The notes: generated by a model not told the origin, from the letters alone. A DNA stretch of 64,000 nucleotides from Paraburkholderia sp. BCC1886 (GCF_900996245.1 NZ_CAAJGK010000045.1:62001-126000), one strand, 5' to 3'; positions 26,123 through 36,083 are shown, counted from the stretch's first letter. Numbers and translations: made by a program.

Positions 26123-27808
26123 ATGATCGGTGAATTGCTGAGGTCTCAACCCGAGATCGCGCTGTTCGCAAGTCTGGCAATCGGCTATTTCATCGGCTCG
26201 TTTCGCGTCGGCCCCATTCAGTTGGGCGGCGTGTGCGGCACGCTGGTCGTCGCGCTGCTGTTGGGGCAAACCGGCGCCCGCCTGCCTGCCGATCTGAAGA
26301 ACATCGCGTTCGCGCTGTTCATCTTCGCGCTCGGCTTCACCGGCGGCCCGCAGTTCTTCGCGAACATTGGCCGCGGCTGGCGCTATGGCGTGTTGTCGAT
26401 CGTCGAGATCGTCTCGGTGCTGGCGCTCATCATGATCGCGGTCGTCGTCATGCGGCTCGACGTCGGCACCGCCGCCGGTCTGCTGGCGGGCGCCGCGACG
26501 GAATCGGCGGTAATCGGCACCGCCTCCGAGGCCATTGGCAAGCTCGGCTTCGGCGCGACGGAAACGCTGCGTCTGCAAGCCAACATCGTGACCGCGTACA
26601 GCGTGAGCTACCTGTTCGGGCTGATCACCATCGTGCTGTTCACCAGCCAGTTCGCGCCGCTGTTGCTGCGCGTCAATTTGCGCGACGAAGCCGAACGGGT
26701 GTGGCGCACGCTCGGCGGCGACGGCGCATTCGGCGACGGACAACGGGCCGCCGCGCCGGCGCTGGTCGGCCGCGCCTTCCGGGTCGGCGCGGAGATGGAC
26801 GGCACGACGGTGGCCGCGCTGGAGCAGCAGTACGGCTTCAACCTGAACGTCGCGCAGGTCCGGCGCGACGGCGCCGAACTGCCGGTCGAACCACAACTGG
26901 CCTTGCGTGCCGCCGACCAGATCCTGCTCGGCGGGCGACGCGAAGCGATCGTCGCCGCCGCTGCTTTTCTCGGCGAAGAAGTGGACGGGGCGAGTTTCGG
27001 GCAGGTGCTGGCCGCGCGGCTCGACGTCGTGCTGACGCGCCGCGAGGCCCACGGCCTGACGCTCGCGCAGTTGCGCGCGCGGGCCGTGCCGCAAGAGGGG
27101 CGCGGCGTCTACATCGCAGCGGTGACGCGGCTCGAAACGACGGTGCCCGCGCTACCCGGAACCGAACTGAATCGCGGCGACGTGCTGACGCTGGTGGGCG
27201 CGAAGACCGACATCGAGCGCGGCGCCGGCCGTCTCGGCTACGTGCTGGCGGCCACCCAGAAAACCGACTTCGTCTATCTGGGGCTGGGCGTGCTGGTCGG
27301 GATGGCAATCGGACATCTGGGCGCGCGCATTGGCGGCGTGTCGATCGCGCTCGGCACGGGCGGCGGCTGTCTGTTGTCGGGCCTGCTATTCGGCTGGATC
27401 CGCTCGCGCTATCCGCTGATCGGCTCGCTGCCGTCCGCCGCCGCGCAAATTCTCAAGGACTTCGGGCTGGCCACGTTCATCGCCGCGGTGGGTCTCTCGG
27501 CGGGGCCGGACGCCATCAGGCTGGTGCGCGAATACGGGCTCGCGTTGCCGGTGGCCGGCATTCTGATGGTGCTCGTGCCAGGGCTGCTTTCGCTGTGGAT
27601 CGGCCGCGTGTTTCTCAAGCTCGAAGCGCCGATGCTGCTCGGCGCGATTGCCGGCCAGCAATGCAGCACACCGGCAATCAGCGCGCTGGTCGGCGTGACC
27701 GGCAACTCGACGCCGGTGATCGGCTACACGATCACCTACGCGCTCTCGAACATCCTGCTTCCGTTAATGGGCCCGGTCGTCGTGGGCCTTGCCGGCAAGT
27801 TCGGCTAG
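26123..27808 (+). CDS. AspT-type aspartate:alanine antiporter, first copy
   Basis: 561 aa, close to AspT (about 543). It has an N-terminal block of about five membrane helices (ALFASLAIGYFIGSF, GPIQLGGVCGTLVVALLLG), the conserved GAATESAVIGTASEAIGKLG, a central cytoplasmic part with two TrkA-C/RCK_C domains (around residues 205-375), and a C-terminal membrane block with the mirrored ISIALGTGGGCLLSGLLFGWIRSR and GQQCSTPAISALV. AspT exchanges external aspartate for internal alanine. It lies upstream of a second copy and of aspartate 4-decarboxylase, which is the classical partner. Confidence 0.9.
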   Translation: MIGELLRSQPEIALFASLAIGYFIGSFRVGPIQLGGVCGTLVVALLLGQTGARLPADLKNIAFALFIFALGFTGGPQFFANIGRGWRYGVLSIVEIVSVLALIMIAVVVMRLDVGTAAGLLAGAATESAVIGTASEAIGKLGFGATETLRLQANIVTAYSVSYLFGLITIVLFTSQFAPLLLRVNLRDEAERVWRTLGGDGAFGDGQRAAAPALVGRAFRVGAEMDGTTVAALEQQYGFNLNVAQVRRDGAELPVEPQLALRAADQILLGGRREAIVAAAAFLGEEVDGASFGQVLAARLDVVLTRREAHGLTLAQLRARAVPQEGRGVYIAAVTRLETTVPALPGTELNRGDVLTLVGAKTDIERGAGRLGYVLAATQKTDFVYLGLGVLVGMAIGHLGARIGGVSIALGTGGGCLLSGLLFGWIRSRYPLIGSLPSAAAQILKDFGLATFIAAVGLSAGPDAIRLVREYGLALPVAGILMVLVPGLLSLWIGRVFLKLEAPMLLGAIAGQQCSTPAISALVGVTGNSTPVIGYTITYALSNILLPLMGPVVVGLAGKFG

Positions 27809-27868
27809 CACCGCAGTAATCGCGCATCGCGCAGTCGCGCATAACGAGCATCACTATCCAGCGAGGGC

Positions 27869-29557
27869 ATGATGGATTGGCTACATGACATCTTTCACAA
27901 ATCACCCGAGATTGCGCTGTTCCTGTCGCTGGCGGTCGGCTATTTCGTCGGGCAGATCAACTTCGGCAAGTTCCAGTTGGGCGGCGTGGGCGGCTCGCTG
28001 CTCGCCGCGGTGGTCATCAGTCAGGCGGGCGTGACCATCGACAACGGCGTGAAATCGGTGATGTTCGCCGTGTTCATCTACGCGGTGGGCTACGACTCCG
28101 GGCCGGGCTTCTTCAATTCGCTGAATCGCAAGACGCTGCGCGAAATCGCGATGGCGATTTTCCTCGCCGTCTCCGCGCTCGTCACCGTGGTGGTGTGCGC
28201 GAAGCTTTTCCATCTGAACAAGGGCCTCGCCGCCGGACTCGCGGGCGGTGCGCTCACGCAGTCCGCGATTATCGGCACGGCCGGCGACGCCATTGCGCGG
28301 CTCGGTCTGCCGGCCGATCAGGTGAAGTCGCTGCAATCGGACGTGGCAATCGCGTATGCGGTGACTTACGTGTTCGGCTCGCTCGGCGCGATCATCGTGT
28401 GCGTGAACATTCTGCCGAAGTTCATGGGGCAGGGCCTGCGCGAGGCCGCGCTCGAAGCCGAGAAAGCGCTGTCCGGTTCCGTGCCCGCGCGCGCGGCGGG
28501 GCAGTTGTCCGCGTTGCCCGAACTGGTCGGCCGCGCGTTTCGCGTCGAACAGGCCGCGGGACGCACGGTCTCCGAACTCGAGATGAGCCAGAACGACACC
28601 ATCACGATCGAGCGGATTCGCCGGCACGGGAAGGCCGAAGAGCCCGTACCCGACTTCGTGCTGGAGAAGGACGACGTGGTGATGGTGGTCGGCCGGCGCG
28701 GCGGGGTCGTGGACATCGCCCCGCTGATCGGCGTGGAAGTGGCCGACACGGACGGCGTGAGTCTCGTCATGCAGACCCGCGAAGGCGTGTTCACGCGCAA
28801 GGGCATGAACCACATGACGATCGCCGAAGTGCGGCAGAGCGTCGATCGCAACATGCGCCACGGCGTGTTCCTCGAGAGCGCGCGGCGTGCCGGTCAGCCG
28901 CTGCCGATCCTGCCCGAGACGAAGCTCGAACATGGCGACGTCGTCAGCTTCTACGGCTCGCCGAAAGACACCAAGCGCGCGGTCGACGCCGCCGGCTACG
29001 AGTTGCCGTACAGCATCAAGACCGACTTCATCTACATGGGCGTGGGCATCGTGATCGGCTTGCTGATCGGCCTGATCGTCGTGAACGTCGCGGGCATACC
29101 GCTCACGCTCGGTTCGGGCGGCGGCTGTCTGCTGGCGGGTCTCGTGTTCGGCTGGATGCGCGGCAAGCATCCGATGTACGGCGTGATGCCGTCGGCGGCA
29201 TCACGGCTCCTGCAGGACTTCGGGCTCGCCGCGTTCGTCGCGGTGGTCGGGCTGAACTCGGGCTTGCAAGCGGTCGTCACGGTCAAGCAGAGCGGCATGA
29301 CCATCTTCCTGCTCGGCGCGTTCGTCACGCTGTTCCCGTTGCTGCTGACCATGCTGTTCGGCCGCTTCGTGCTGCGCTACGACAACGCGGCCATTCTGGC
29401 CGGTGCGCTGTGCGGCTCGCGCAGCGCGAACCCGGCGTTCGGCGGCGTGCTCGACAAGGCGGAAAGCGCCGTGCCGACCGTGCCGTTCGCCATCACCTAC
29501 GCCATCGCGAATGTTGCTTTGACGCTGCTCGGGCCGCTGGTAGTCGGCCTCGTGTAG
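27869..29557 (+). CDS. aspT: AspT-type aspartate:alanine antiporter, second copy
   Basis: 562 aa with the same layout as the preceding gene: N-terminal membrane block, ALTQSAIIGTAGDAIARLG, two RCK_C domains (VERIRRHGKAEEPVPDF; LVMQTREGVFTRKGM) and a C-terminal membrane block with LTLGSGGGCLLAGLVFGWMRGK and GSRSANPAFGGV. The two copies share the plan but differ throughout, so this is an old duplication rather than a recent one. The gene is 60 bp after the first copy and 37 bp before aspartate decarboxylase. The pair may form a heteromer or have separate substrates. Confidence 0.92.
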   Translation: MMDWLHDIFHKSPEIALFLSLAVGYFVGQINFGKFQLGGVGGSLLAAVVISQAGVTIDNGVKSVMFAVFIYAVGYDSGPGFFNSLNRKTLREIAMAIFLAVSALVTVVVCAKLFHLNKGLAAGLAGGALTQSAIIGTAGDAIARLGLPADQVKSLQSDVAIAYAVTYVFGSLGAIIVCVNILPKFMGQGLREAALEAEKALSGSVPARAAGQLSALPELVGRAFRVEQAAGRTVSELEMSQNDTITIERIRRHGKAEEPVPDFVLEKDDVVMVVGRRGGVVDIAPLIGVEVADTDGVSLVMQTREGVFTRKGMNHMTIAEVRQSVDRNMRHGVFLESARRAGQPLPILPETKLEHGDVVSFYGSPKDTKRAVDAAGYELPYSIKTDFIYMGVGIVIGLLIGLIVVNVAGIPLTLGSGGGCLLAGLVFGWMRGKHPMYGVMPSAASRLLQDFGLAAFVAVVGLNSGLQAVVTVKQSGMTIFLLGAFVTLFPLLLTMLFGRFVLRYDNAAILAGALCGSRSANPAFGGVLDKAESAVPTVPFAITYAIANVALTLLGPLVVGLV

Positions 29558-29594
29558 CGCGTACCGATCCATCCATCCATTGGAGAACGACATC

Positions 29595-31259
29595 ATGGCC
29601 AAAGAGAAAAACGGCAAGAAACACGCGGATATGGACCAACCGGGCCTCGCCGCGCTCAGTCCGTTCGAACTGAAAGACGAACTCATCAAGGCCGCGGGCG
29701 GCGGCGCCGTGGAGCGGCCCGCCAACGTCTCTATGCTCAATGCCGGTCGCGGCAATCCGAATTTCCTCGCGACGATTCCGCGCCACGGCTTCTGGCAACT
29801 GGGACTGTTCGCCATGCGCGAGGCGGAGCGTTCGTTCGCGTATCTGCCCGAAGGCGTGGGCGGCTTTCCGCGCCGCGACGGACTCGAAGAGCGTTTCGAC
29901 CTCTTTCTGCGCGAGCATAAAGGGGTCGACGGTATCGACTTTCTGCGCGGCGCGGTGTCGTACGTGCGCGATCAGCTCGGTCTTTCCGCCGGCGATTTTC
30001 TGTATGAAATGTGCGAAGGCATTCTGGCGTCGAACTATCCGGTGCCCGACCGCATGCTCAAGCTTTCCGAGGTGATCGTCGGCCAGTATCTGCGCCGCGA
30101 GATGATCGGCAAGCATCCGTTCGTCGGCGAGTTCGACGTGTTCGCGGTGGAAGGCGGCACGGCGGCGATGACGTACATCTTCAACACGATGCGCGAGAAC
30201 CATCTGATCAAGGAGGGTGACACGATCGCGCTCGGCATGCCGATCTTCACGCCGTATATCGAGATTCCGCGTTTGAACGACTATCGCCTGAACGTCGTCA
30301 ACCTCGAAGCGGACGTCGCCAACGGCTGGCAGTACTCGAAGCAGGAACTCGACAAGCTGCGCGACCCGAAGGTGAAAGCGTTCTTCCTCGTCAACCCGAG
30401 CAATCCGCCTTCGGTGCGCATCGACGACGAGAGCCTTCAGTACATCGCCGATATCGTCAAGGAACGGCCCGACCTGATCCTGCTGACCGACGACGTGTAC
30501 GGCACCTTCGCGGACGACTTCGTTTCGCTGTTCGCGCTCGCGCCGAAGAACACGATTCTGGTGTACTCGTACTCCAAGTATTTCGGCGCGACCGGCTGGC
30601 GGCTCGGCACCATCGCCACGCATCGCGACAACGTGATGGACCGGCTGATCGCCGGGTTGCCGAAGGACGCGAAGAAGCAGTTGCACGAGCGCTACGAGTC
30701 GATCACCACCGAGCCGGACAAGCTGAAGTTCATCGACCGTCTGGTGGCCGACAGCCGCACGGTCGCGCTGAACCACACTGCCGGTCTGTCGACGCCGCAG
30801 CAGGTGCAGATGGTGCTGTTTTCACTGTTCTCGCTGATGGACACGCCGGATGCGTACAAGAACGCACTCAAGCGGCTGATACGCAGCCGCAAGCAGGCCT
30901 TGTACGAAGAGGTCGGCATCTCGTTCGAGGACGACGATCCGAACCAGGTCGATTACTACACCATCCTCGATATCGAATTTCTCGGCTCGCGCATGTACGG
31001 GCGCGAATTCGTCGACTGGCTGCTGAAGAACACCGAGCCGTCCGAACTGCTGTTCCGGCTCGCGCGCGAGGCGCGGGTGGTGCTGCTGCCGGGGCGCGGT
31101 TTCGGTACGCAGCATCCGTCGGGACGCGTGTCGCTCGCGAATCTGAACGAATCGGACTACCGGCTGATCGGCCGCGCGTTGCGCCGGCTGATCGAGGAAT
31201 ACGTCGAGCGGTTCAATGCCGCCACCGGCAAGAATCTGGATAAGACCAAGGTGAAGTGA
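29595..31259 (+). CDS. asD: Aspartate 4-decarboxylase
   Basis: 554 aa PLP enzyme of the class I/II aminotransferase fold that converts L-aspartate to L-alanine and CO2. The ATG at 29595 has GGAGA eight bases upstream; a TTG at 29580 is also in frame. Visible: NAGRGNPNFLATIPRHGFWQ, FFLVNPSNPPSVRID, and the PLP-lysine motif YSYSKYFGATGWRLG, with C-terminal LPGRGFGTQHPSGRVSLANL. The family usually has 530-545 residues. With AspT it forms a cycle that consumes a cytoplasmic proton per aspartate and so helps pH and energy balance, as known from Tetragenococcus and Comamonas. Confidence 0.95.
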   Translation: MAKEKNGKKHADMDQPGLAALSPFELKDELIKAAGGGAVERPANVSMLNAGRGNPNFLATIPRHGFWQLGLFAMREAERSFAYLPEGVGGFPRRDGLEERFDLFLREHKGVDGIDFLRGAVSYVRDQLGLSAGDFLYEMCEGILASNYPVPDRMLKLSEVIVGQYLRREMIGKHPFVGEFDVFAVEGGTAAMTYIFNTMRENHLIKEGDTIALGMPIFTPYIEIPRLNDYRLNVVNLEADVANGWQYSKQELDKLRDPKVKAFFLVNPSNPPSVRIDDESLQYIADIVKERPDLILLTDDVYGTFADDFVSLFALAPKNTILVYSYSKYFGATGWRLGTIATHRDNVMDRLIAGLPKDAKKQLHERYESITTEPDKLKFIDRLVADSRTVALNHTAGLSTPQQVQMVLFSLFSLMDTPDAYKNALKRLIRSRKQALYEEVGISFEDDDPNQVDYYTILDIEFLGSRMYGREFVDWLLKNTEPSELLFRLAREARVVLLPGRGFGTQHPSGRVSLANLNESDYRLIGRALRRLIEEYVERFNAATGKNLDKTKVK

Positions 31260-31392
31260 CGTCCGGGCGCGAAGCACAGTCAAAAAACTTGCGCAATCGC
31301 GCCAATCAGTGAATGATCGGACGAACGGCCTCGCTGGTGTCATGACAGCGAGGCCGCTTGCTCCTTTGCGTCCCGACCTTCACGTATCGACC

Positions 31393-32613
31393 ATGCCGAC
31401 TTCCTCTTCTGCTGCTGTGCGCGCTGTGCCCTGTCCCGTCGTCGAATCGCTCGACGCCATTCTTCCCGAAGAACCTTTGCTGATGATGGGCGCGGGCCCG
31501 GTGCCGATTCCCGCGGCCGTGGCCAAGGCCAATACGATCGTGATCAACCACCTGGGCGCCACGATGGTGAAGGTGATCGGTCAGGTGAAGACGATGGCGC
31601 GCTATGTGTTCCAGACGAATTCGAAATGGGTGCTGGGCGTCGCGGGCCCGGGTTCGGCTGCGATGGAGATGGCGATTTCGAATCTGGCGTGGGAAGGCAC
31701 GCGGGTACTGAGCATCAAGAACGGCTTTTTTAGCGAGCGGATGGCGGAGATGGGACGCCGCGTCGGCGCGCGGGTGAGTCTGCTGGACGTGGACGACCGG
31801 TCGGTGGCGAGTCTCGAGCAGATTGCCGATGCGATTCGCCGCGAGCGTCCTGAGATCGTGACGGTGGTGCAAGGCGAGACATCGAACACGGTCTGGAATT
31901 ATCAGTTGAAGGAAATCGCCGCGTTGGCGAAAGCTGCTGGCGCACTGGTGATTGTCGACGCGGTGTGTACGTTGAGCACGATGCCGCTGGAGATGGACGC
32001 CTGGGGCATCGACGCGGTGATTACGGGCGGCCAGAAGGGTTTGTCGTCGATTCCGGGTGTCTCGCTGATTGCGTTTTCGGACGCTGCGTGGGCGCGCGTG
32101 AAGGGCCGCACGGCAGCGAATGCGCATTGGTGCCTGGACGCGTCGCTGGCGGAAAATTTCTGGCACAACGCCGGCTACCACTACACGGCCCCGGTATCGG
32201 GCGTGTTGGCTTTGCACGAGGCGTTGCGGCTCGTCTGCGCCGAGACCTTGGAAAAACGCTTTGCACGCCACTTGAAGTGTTCGCTGGCGTTGCAGGACGG
32301 CGTCACGGCATTGGGTTTGAAGTTATATGCACCGGCCGCGTGCCGCCTGAACTCCGTGGTGGGCATTGAGGTACCGGTGGGCCTGAGTCCAGGCGATGTC
32401 TGCTCGCACATTTCGCGACAGCACCAGGTGGAGATATCGGGTTCGTTTGGTTTGCCGATTGTGCGAATTGGTCAGATGGGCGAGCAATGCCGCGAGCACA
32501 ACTTGTTTCGCACGGTTCACGCACTGGGCCGCACGATGGTGGACCTGGGCGTAAGGGTGGACTTACCGGCTGGCGTCGCCGCACTGGAACGCGGCCTGTC
32601 GGGCGCCCGGTAA
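31393..32613 (+). CDS. Class V aminotransferase, alanine/serine-glyoxylate type
   Basis: 406 aa from the ATG at 31393; upstream in-frame starts at 31309 and 31342 would add a non-conserved stretch. It is an aminotransferase class V (AGXT/PucG/SGAT) protein: LMMGAGPVPIPAAVA, NSKWVLGVAGPGSAAMEMAI, a PLP lysine in VITGGQKGLSSIPGVSL, and SFGLPIVRIGQMGEQC near the end. Expected reaction: alanine (or serine) plus glyoxylate to pyruvate (hydroxypyruvate) plus glycine. It sits 133 bp after asD, whose product is alanine, so it may drain alanine into pyruvate. It could also act on a ureide or phosphonate-type amine. Confidence 0.85.
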   Translation: MPTSSSAAVRAVPCPVVESLDAILPEEPLLMMGAGPVPIPAAVAKANTIVINHLGATMVKVIGQVKTMARYVFQTNSKWVLGVAGPGSAAMEMAISNLAWEGTRVLSIKNGFFSERMAEMGRRVGARVSLLDVDDRSVASLEQIADAIRRERPEIVTVVQGETSNTVWNYQLKEIAALAKAAGALVIVDAVCTLSTMPLEMDAWGIDAVITGGQKGLSSIPGVSLIAFSDAAWARVKGRTAANAHWCLDASLAENFWHNAGYHYTAPVSGVLALHEALRLVCAETLEKRFARHLKCSLALQDGVTALGLKLYAPAACRLNSVVGIEVPVGLSPGDVCSHISRQHQVEISGSFGLPIVRIGQMGEQCREHNLFRTVHALGRTMVDLGVRVDLPAGVAALERGLSGAR

Positions 32614-32926
32614 AGTAGAGGGCCAAGGGAGGCTGCCCCTGACCATCCGCCCCGGCCGGCCTTCCCAGGCAGACCCATCCGCGACGCACGCAGTGCGGAG
32701 TGGGCGCTGATGACTGCTTTGTCACTCACGCATAATGCGCGAGGGCACGGATTCCAGATGCACCACTACCAAAGAAATGCCGCGGGACCCGCTTAAGAAT
32801 TAGCGGTTTGAGCCCGCTTTCTTTTGCCTACTTTTCTTTGCGGCGGCAAAGAAAAGTAGGTGCCCCCCCGCACAGGGGGAACGCTAATAGACCACAAACG
32901 CAAGAAAAAAAATAAGGAAAAAGCCC
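32614..32926. other. Convergent intergenic region with palindromic element
   Basis: 313 bp between the aminotransferase gene (plus) and the MFS gene (minus). It contains the long palindrome described separately, a C-run/G-run hairpin (about 32862-32880) and an A-rich stretch near 32901-32922 that is a T-run for minus-strand transcripts. No coding frame is supported. Confidence 0.7.
32827..32860. repeat. Intergenic palindromic element
   Basis: A perfect 15-bp inverted repeat (arm CCTACTTTTCTTTGC, loop GGCG, complementary arm GCAAAGAAAAGTAGG). Similar TACTTTTCTTTGC...GCAAAGAAAAGTA palindromes followed by a C-rich/G-rich hairpin are, from memory, common between genes in Burkholderia and relatives. 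It stands where two genes converge and could act as a transcription stop or mRNA-end stabiliser. Confidence 0.8.
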
Positions 32927-34138
32927 TCAAAGCGCCGCAGGCAAATTAGCCCCCTTAACATCCCGCATATAAAGCAAAACCGAAAGCCCAACAGCCAAAG
33001 CCGACGCGAGAGCGGCAAAGAGAAATACTGACCCATACCCAAACTCCCCGGCGATATACCCGGCCAGCGGCCCGGTAATCCCAAGAGAGAGATCGAGAAA
33101 AACAGAATACGCCGACAAGGCGGCTCCCCGACTAGCAGGCGGCACCAACCCCACAGCCTCGACCCCAAGCGCCGGAAACACCAGAGCAAACCCAAACCCG
33201 GTCAAAGCAGCGCCAGCCAGGGCAACATTAGGCTCAGGCGCCAGCCACAACATCAACAACCCGACGCATTCAAACGAAAACGAAGCAATCGCCACCCGAA
33301 ACCCACCATAGGTCTTGATGGTATTAGCAAACAACAACCGCGCGCCGATAAACAGCGTCCCAAACACGGTCAACGACAAAGCCGCATTAGGCCAATGCCT
33401 GGCCGCATAAAACAGCGTAATAAACGTAGCGATCGACCCAAACCCGGCGGAGCCCAAAGCCAACCCGATCCCATGCGGCAGCACCCGCGTGAACACGCTG
33501 CCATAGGACATCCGCTCGCCATGCACCACTGGCACCGGCAACATCGGCCGCGCGAGATAGAAACCCAGCACCGCCAGCGCAATAACGAGAATACCGAGTG
33601 CAGCAAACCCGACCATATGCTGGATCGCCACGCCCAAAGGCGCACCAATCGCAAGCGCTCCATAAGTGGCAATGCCGTTCCAGGAAATCACCTTGGCGTT
33701 GTGATTCGTGCCGACTCGCCCGATACCCCACAAAATCGCCCCCGTACCGCACAGGCTTTCACCGAAACCCAGCAGCAGCCGGCTCAACACCAGCAAAACC
33801 ATGCTCAGCAAAGGCCACGGAGCCGATAACACCGCGAGCAACAGCAACACGCCACTCGCGCCACAGCCCGTCAGGCCAATCGAAACAGTCCGCTTTGGTC
33901 CCAGCGTATCCGCCGTGCGTCCGGCGAGCGGCCGCGACGCCAGCGTCGCCAGGTACTGCACGCTGATTGCCGCGCCCGCCAGCACGGTGCTGTAACCGAG
34001 GTCGTCGTGGACGTAACCGGGCAGCACCGCGAGCGGGATCCCGATGGTCAGGTAGCAAAGAAAGGTGAAAAAGACGACCGGAATGATCTGCATGGTCGTC
34101 GCAAAGTCGCTGCGAGGTGTCGCTGAGTCGGTGGACAT
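32927..34138 (-). CDS. MFS transporter, YhhS/UPF0226 type
   Basis: 403 aa with about 12 helices. The N-terminal [35 protein letters not shown] and [22 protein letters not shown] match the YhhS/YfcJ uncharacterised MFS group, with [21 protein letters not shown]. Substrate unknown; the E. coli relatives are linked to drug or arabinose efflux. Codon use is unlike the neighbours: TTT over TTC, GGG/GGT over GGC, and frequent TTG, GCT and CCT, most strongly in the last half. The flanking intergenic DNA is also AT-richer, so the gene may have arrived separately. Confidence 0.88.
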   Translation of the reverse strand: MSTDSATPRSDFATTMQIIPVVFFTFLCYLTIGIPLAVLPGYVHDDLGYSTVLAGAAISVQYLATLASRPLAGRTADTLGPKRTVSIGLTGCGASGVLLLLAVLSAPWPLLSMVLLVLSRLLLGFGESLCGTGAILWGIGRVGTNHNAKVISWNGIATYGALAIGAPLGVAIQHMVGFAALGILVIALAVLGFYLARPMLPVPVVHGERMSYGSVFTRVLPHGIGLALGSAGFGSIATFITLFYAARHWPNAALSLTVFGTLFIGARLLFANTIKTYGGFRVAIASFSFECVGLLMLWLAPEPNVALAGAALTGFGFALVFPALGVEAVGLVPPASRGAALSAYSVFLDLSLGITGPLAGYIAGEFGYGSVFLFAALASALAVGLSVLLYMRDVKGANLPAAL

Positions 34139-34518
34139 GGGGAAAACGAGACTTGAAAACGGCGGAAAGGCGTGATTTTCCCATGGAAACGCGTCGCTTG
34201 CAGGATTCGCTTAAGACTCCCTGTGTTCAAAACGCCTGATGAAACTCATATAGTGGCCTGCTACTGGGGGATAAAAACGTCCAGAAAGCCAAAATCACCG
34301 CATGCCAGAATGGCAGAAAGACCGCATCAAGTCATAAAATCACTAAAAATAGCCACCCCGATATAAGCCGCCCATCACCAGAATCCGCCTCGATATCGCT
34401 CTCCGAATATGTCCCCCATGCGGTCCCCGCTATGGGTTGTCTTTATTGACGATGATAGTTTTCGACCCATCATTGCTGGACGTCCCCACGGACACAGAAC
34501 ATTCGAGAGTAACGAGAC
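34139..34518. other. AT-rich intergenic region upstream of xdhA
   Basis: 380 bp between divergent genes with no supported coding frame. The stretch 34230-34370 is notably A-rich on the plus strand. It should carry the xdhABC promoter. TTCGAGAGTAACGAG lies directly before the xdhA ATG and gives a weak GAG-type ribosome site. No operator palindrome could be assigned. Confidence 0.6.
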
Positions 34519-36048
34519 ATGACCGAGCCGATTCGCTTCTACCACCGCAACGCCATCCGCGAGATCCACGACGCGCCCGTCACGCGCACCGTGCTGCAGT
34601 ATCTGCGTGAAGACGCGCACTGCACCGGTACCAAGGAAGGCTGCGCCGAAGGCGACTGCGGCGCGTGCACGGTGGTAATCGGCGAGCGCAACGAGGCGGG
34701 CGGCGTCGACTTCAAGGCGGTCAATGCGTGCATCCAGTTCGTGCCGACGCTCGACGGCAAAGCGCTCTACACCGTCGAAGACCTGCGTCAACCGGACGGT
34801 TCGCTGCATCCGGTGCAGGAAGCGATGGTCGAATGCCACGGCTCGCAATGCGGGTTCTGCACGCCGGGTTTCATCATGTCGATGTGGTCGCTGTACGAAA
34901 AGCACGGTCACGAACACAGTTGCGCCAACCGGACCGTCCCGTCGCGCGACGACCTCAGCAACGCATTGACGGGCAATCTGTGCCGCTGTACCGGCTACCG
35001 GCCGATCGTCGACGCGGCCGTGCGGATGTTCGAAACGCCCGCGCCGAAAGCGCCGGTCGATGTCGCGGCGCTGGCAACCCGACTCGCCACGCTGCAACGC
35101 CCCGACACCTTCGTCTATCAGAACCGCGGGCAGCAATTCGCCGCACCGCGCACCGTTGCGGCACTGGCGCAAATCAAACAGGCGGAACCGGCCACGCGCA
35201 TCCTCGCGGGCAGCACCGACATCGGCTTGTGGGTGACCAAGCAGATGCGCGAACTCGGCAACATCGTGTATGTCGGGCAGATCGCCGAACTGCAAAAGCT
35301 CGAAAGCGGCGAGGAGTGGATCGAGATAGGCGCGGGCGTCAGCGTCGAGAAAGCCTACGCGGCCATCGCACGGCACTACCCCGAACTGACGGAAATGTGG
35401 CAACGCTTCGCGTCGTTGCCGATTCGCAATGCCGGCACGCTCGGCGGCAACATCGCGAACGGTTCGCCGATCGGCGATTCGATGCCCGGCCTGATCGCGC
35501 TGGGCGCGCGCGTGATCGTGCGCGGCGGCGAGATCGAACGCGAGATGCCGCTCGAAGACCTGTACCTCGCGTATCAAAAGAAAGACATGGCGGAGCACGA
35601 ATTCGTGGTCGGCCTCAAAGTGCCGACGCGCACCGGCGCGCGCCAGCATCTGCAATTCCGCACCTACAAACTCTCGAAGCGCTTCGACTCGGACATCTCC
35701 GCGGTGTGCGCGGCGTTCTCGTTCATCGCGGACGGCAACCTGATCCGCGAGCCGCGCATCGCGTTCGGCGGAATGGCGGCGACGTCCAGACGCGCGGCGC
35801 AGGCCGAAGCCGTGTTGCGCGATGCCGAGTGGCACGAAGCCACCGCGCAGGCCGCGATGCTCGCGCTCGGCAACGACTACGCGCCCTTGTCCGACATGCG
35901 CGCGACCAGCGACTACCGCCTCGAAGCCGCGAAGAACACGCTGTACCGTTTCTGGCTCGAAACGCGTCCGCACAACCCGCTGCCGAAGAGCGCGCTCGAT
36001 GTCCGTGCGGTCGCCGCGGCCTGCGCGCCGGCCGGCGCGACCGCTTAA
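34519..36048 (+). CDS. xdhA: Xanthine dehydrogenase small subunit (FeS/FAD)
   Basis: 509 aa. The N-terminal [2Fe-2S] domains show CTGTKEGCAEGDCGACTVVIG, then HGSQCGFCTPGFIMSMW and GNLCRCTGYRPIVDAA (eight cluster Cys). The FAD domain has TRILAGSTDIGLWVTKQMR and IRNAGTLGGNIANGSPIGDS, and a C-terminal CO-dehydrogenase-flavoprotein domain follows. It passes electrons from the molybdenum subunit to NAD+. It is first of xdhA-xdhB-xdhC for purine breakdown (hypoxanthine to xanthine to urate) and lies 35 bp upstream of xdhB. Confidence 0.97.
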   Translation: MTEPIRFYHRNAIREIHDAPVTRTVLQYLREDAHCTGTKEGCAEGDCGACTVVIGERNEAGGVDFKAVNACIQFVPTLDGKALYTVEDLRQPDGSLHPVQEAMVECHGSQCGFCTPGFIMSMWSLYEKHGHEHSCANRTVPSRDDLSNALTGNLCRCTGYRPIVDAAVRMFETPAPKAPVDVAALATRLATLQRPDTFVYQNRGQQFAAPRTVAALAQIKQAEPATRILAGSTDIGLWVTKQMRELGNIVYVGQIAELQKLESGEEWIEIGAGVSVEKAYAAIARHYPELTEMWQRFASLPIRNAGTLGGNIANGSPIGDSMPGLIALGARVIVRGGEIEREMPLEDLYLAYQKKDMAEHEFVVGLKVPTRTGARQHLQFRTYKLSKRFDSDISAVCAAFSFIADGNLIREPRIAFGGMAATSRRAAQAEAVLRDAEWHEATAQAAMLALGNDYAPLSDMRATSDYRLEAAKNTLYRFWLETRPHNPLPKSALDVRAVAAACAPAGATA

Positions 36049-36083
36049 GACGCGGCGCTCAACAAGGATACGGAGAACCCACG

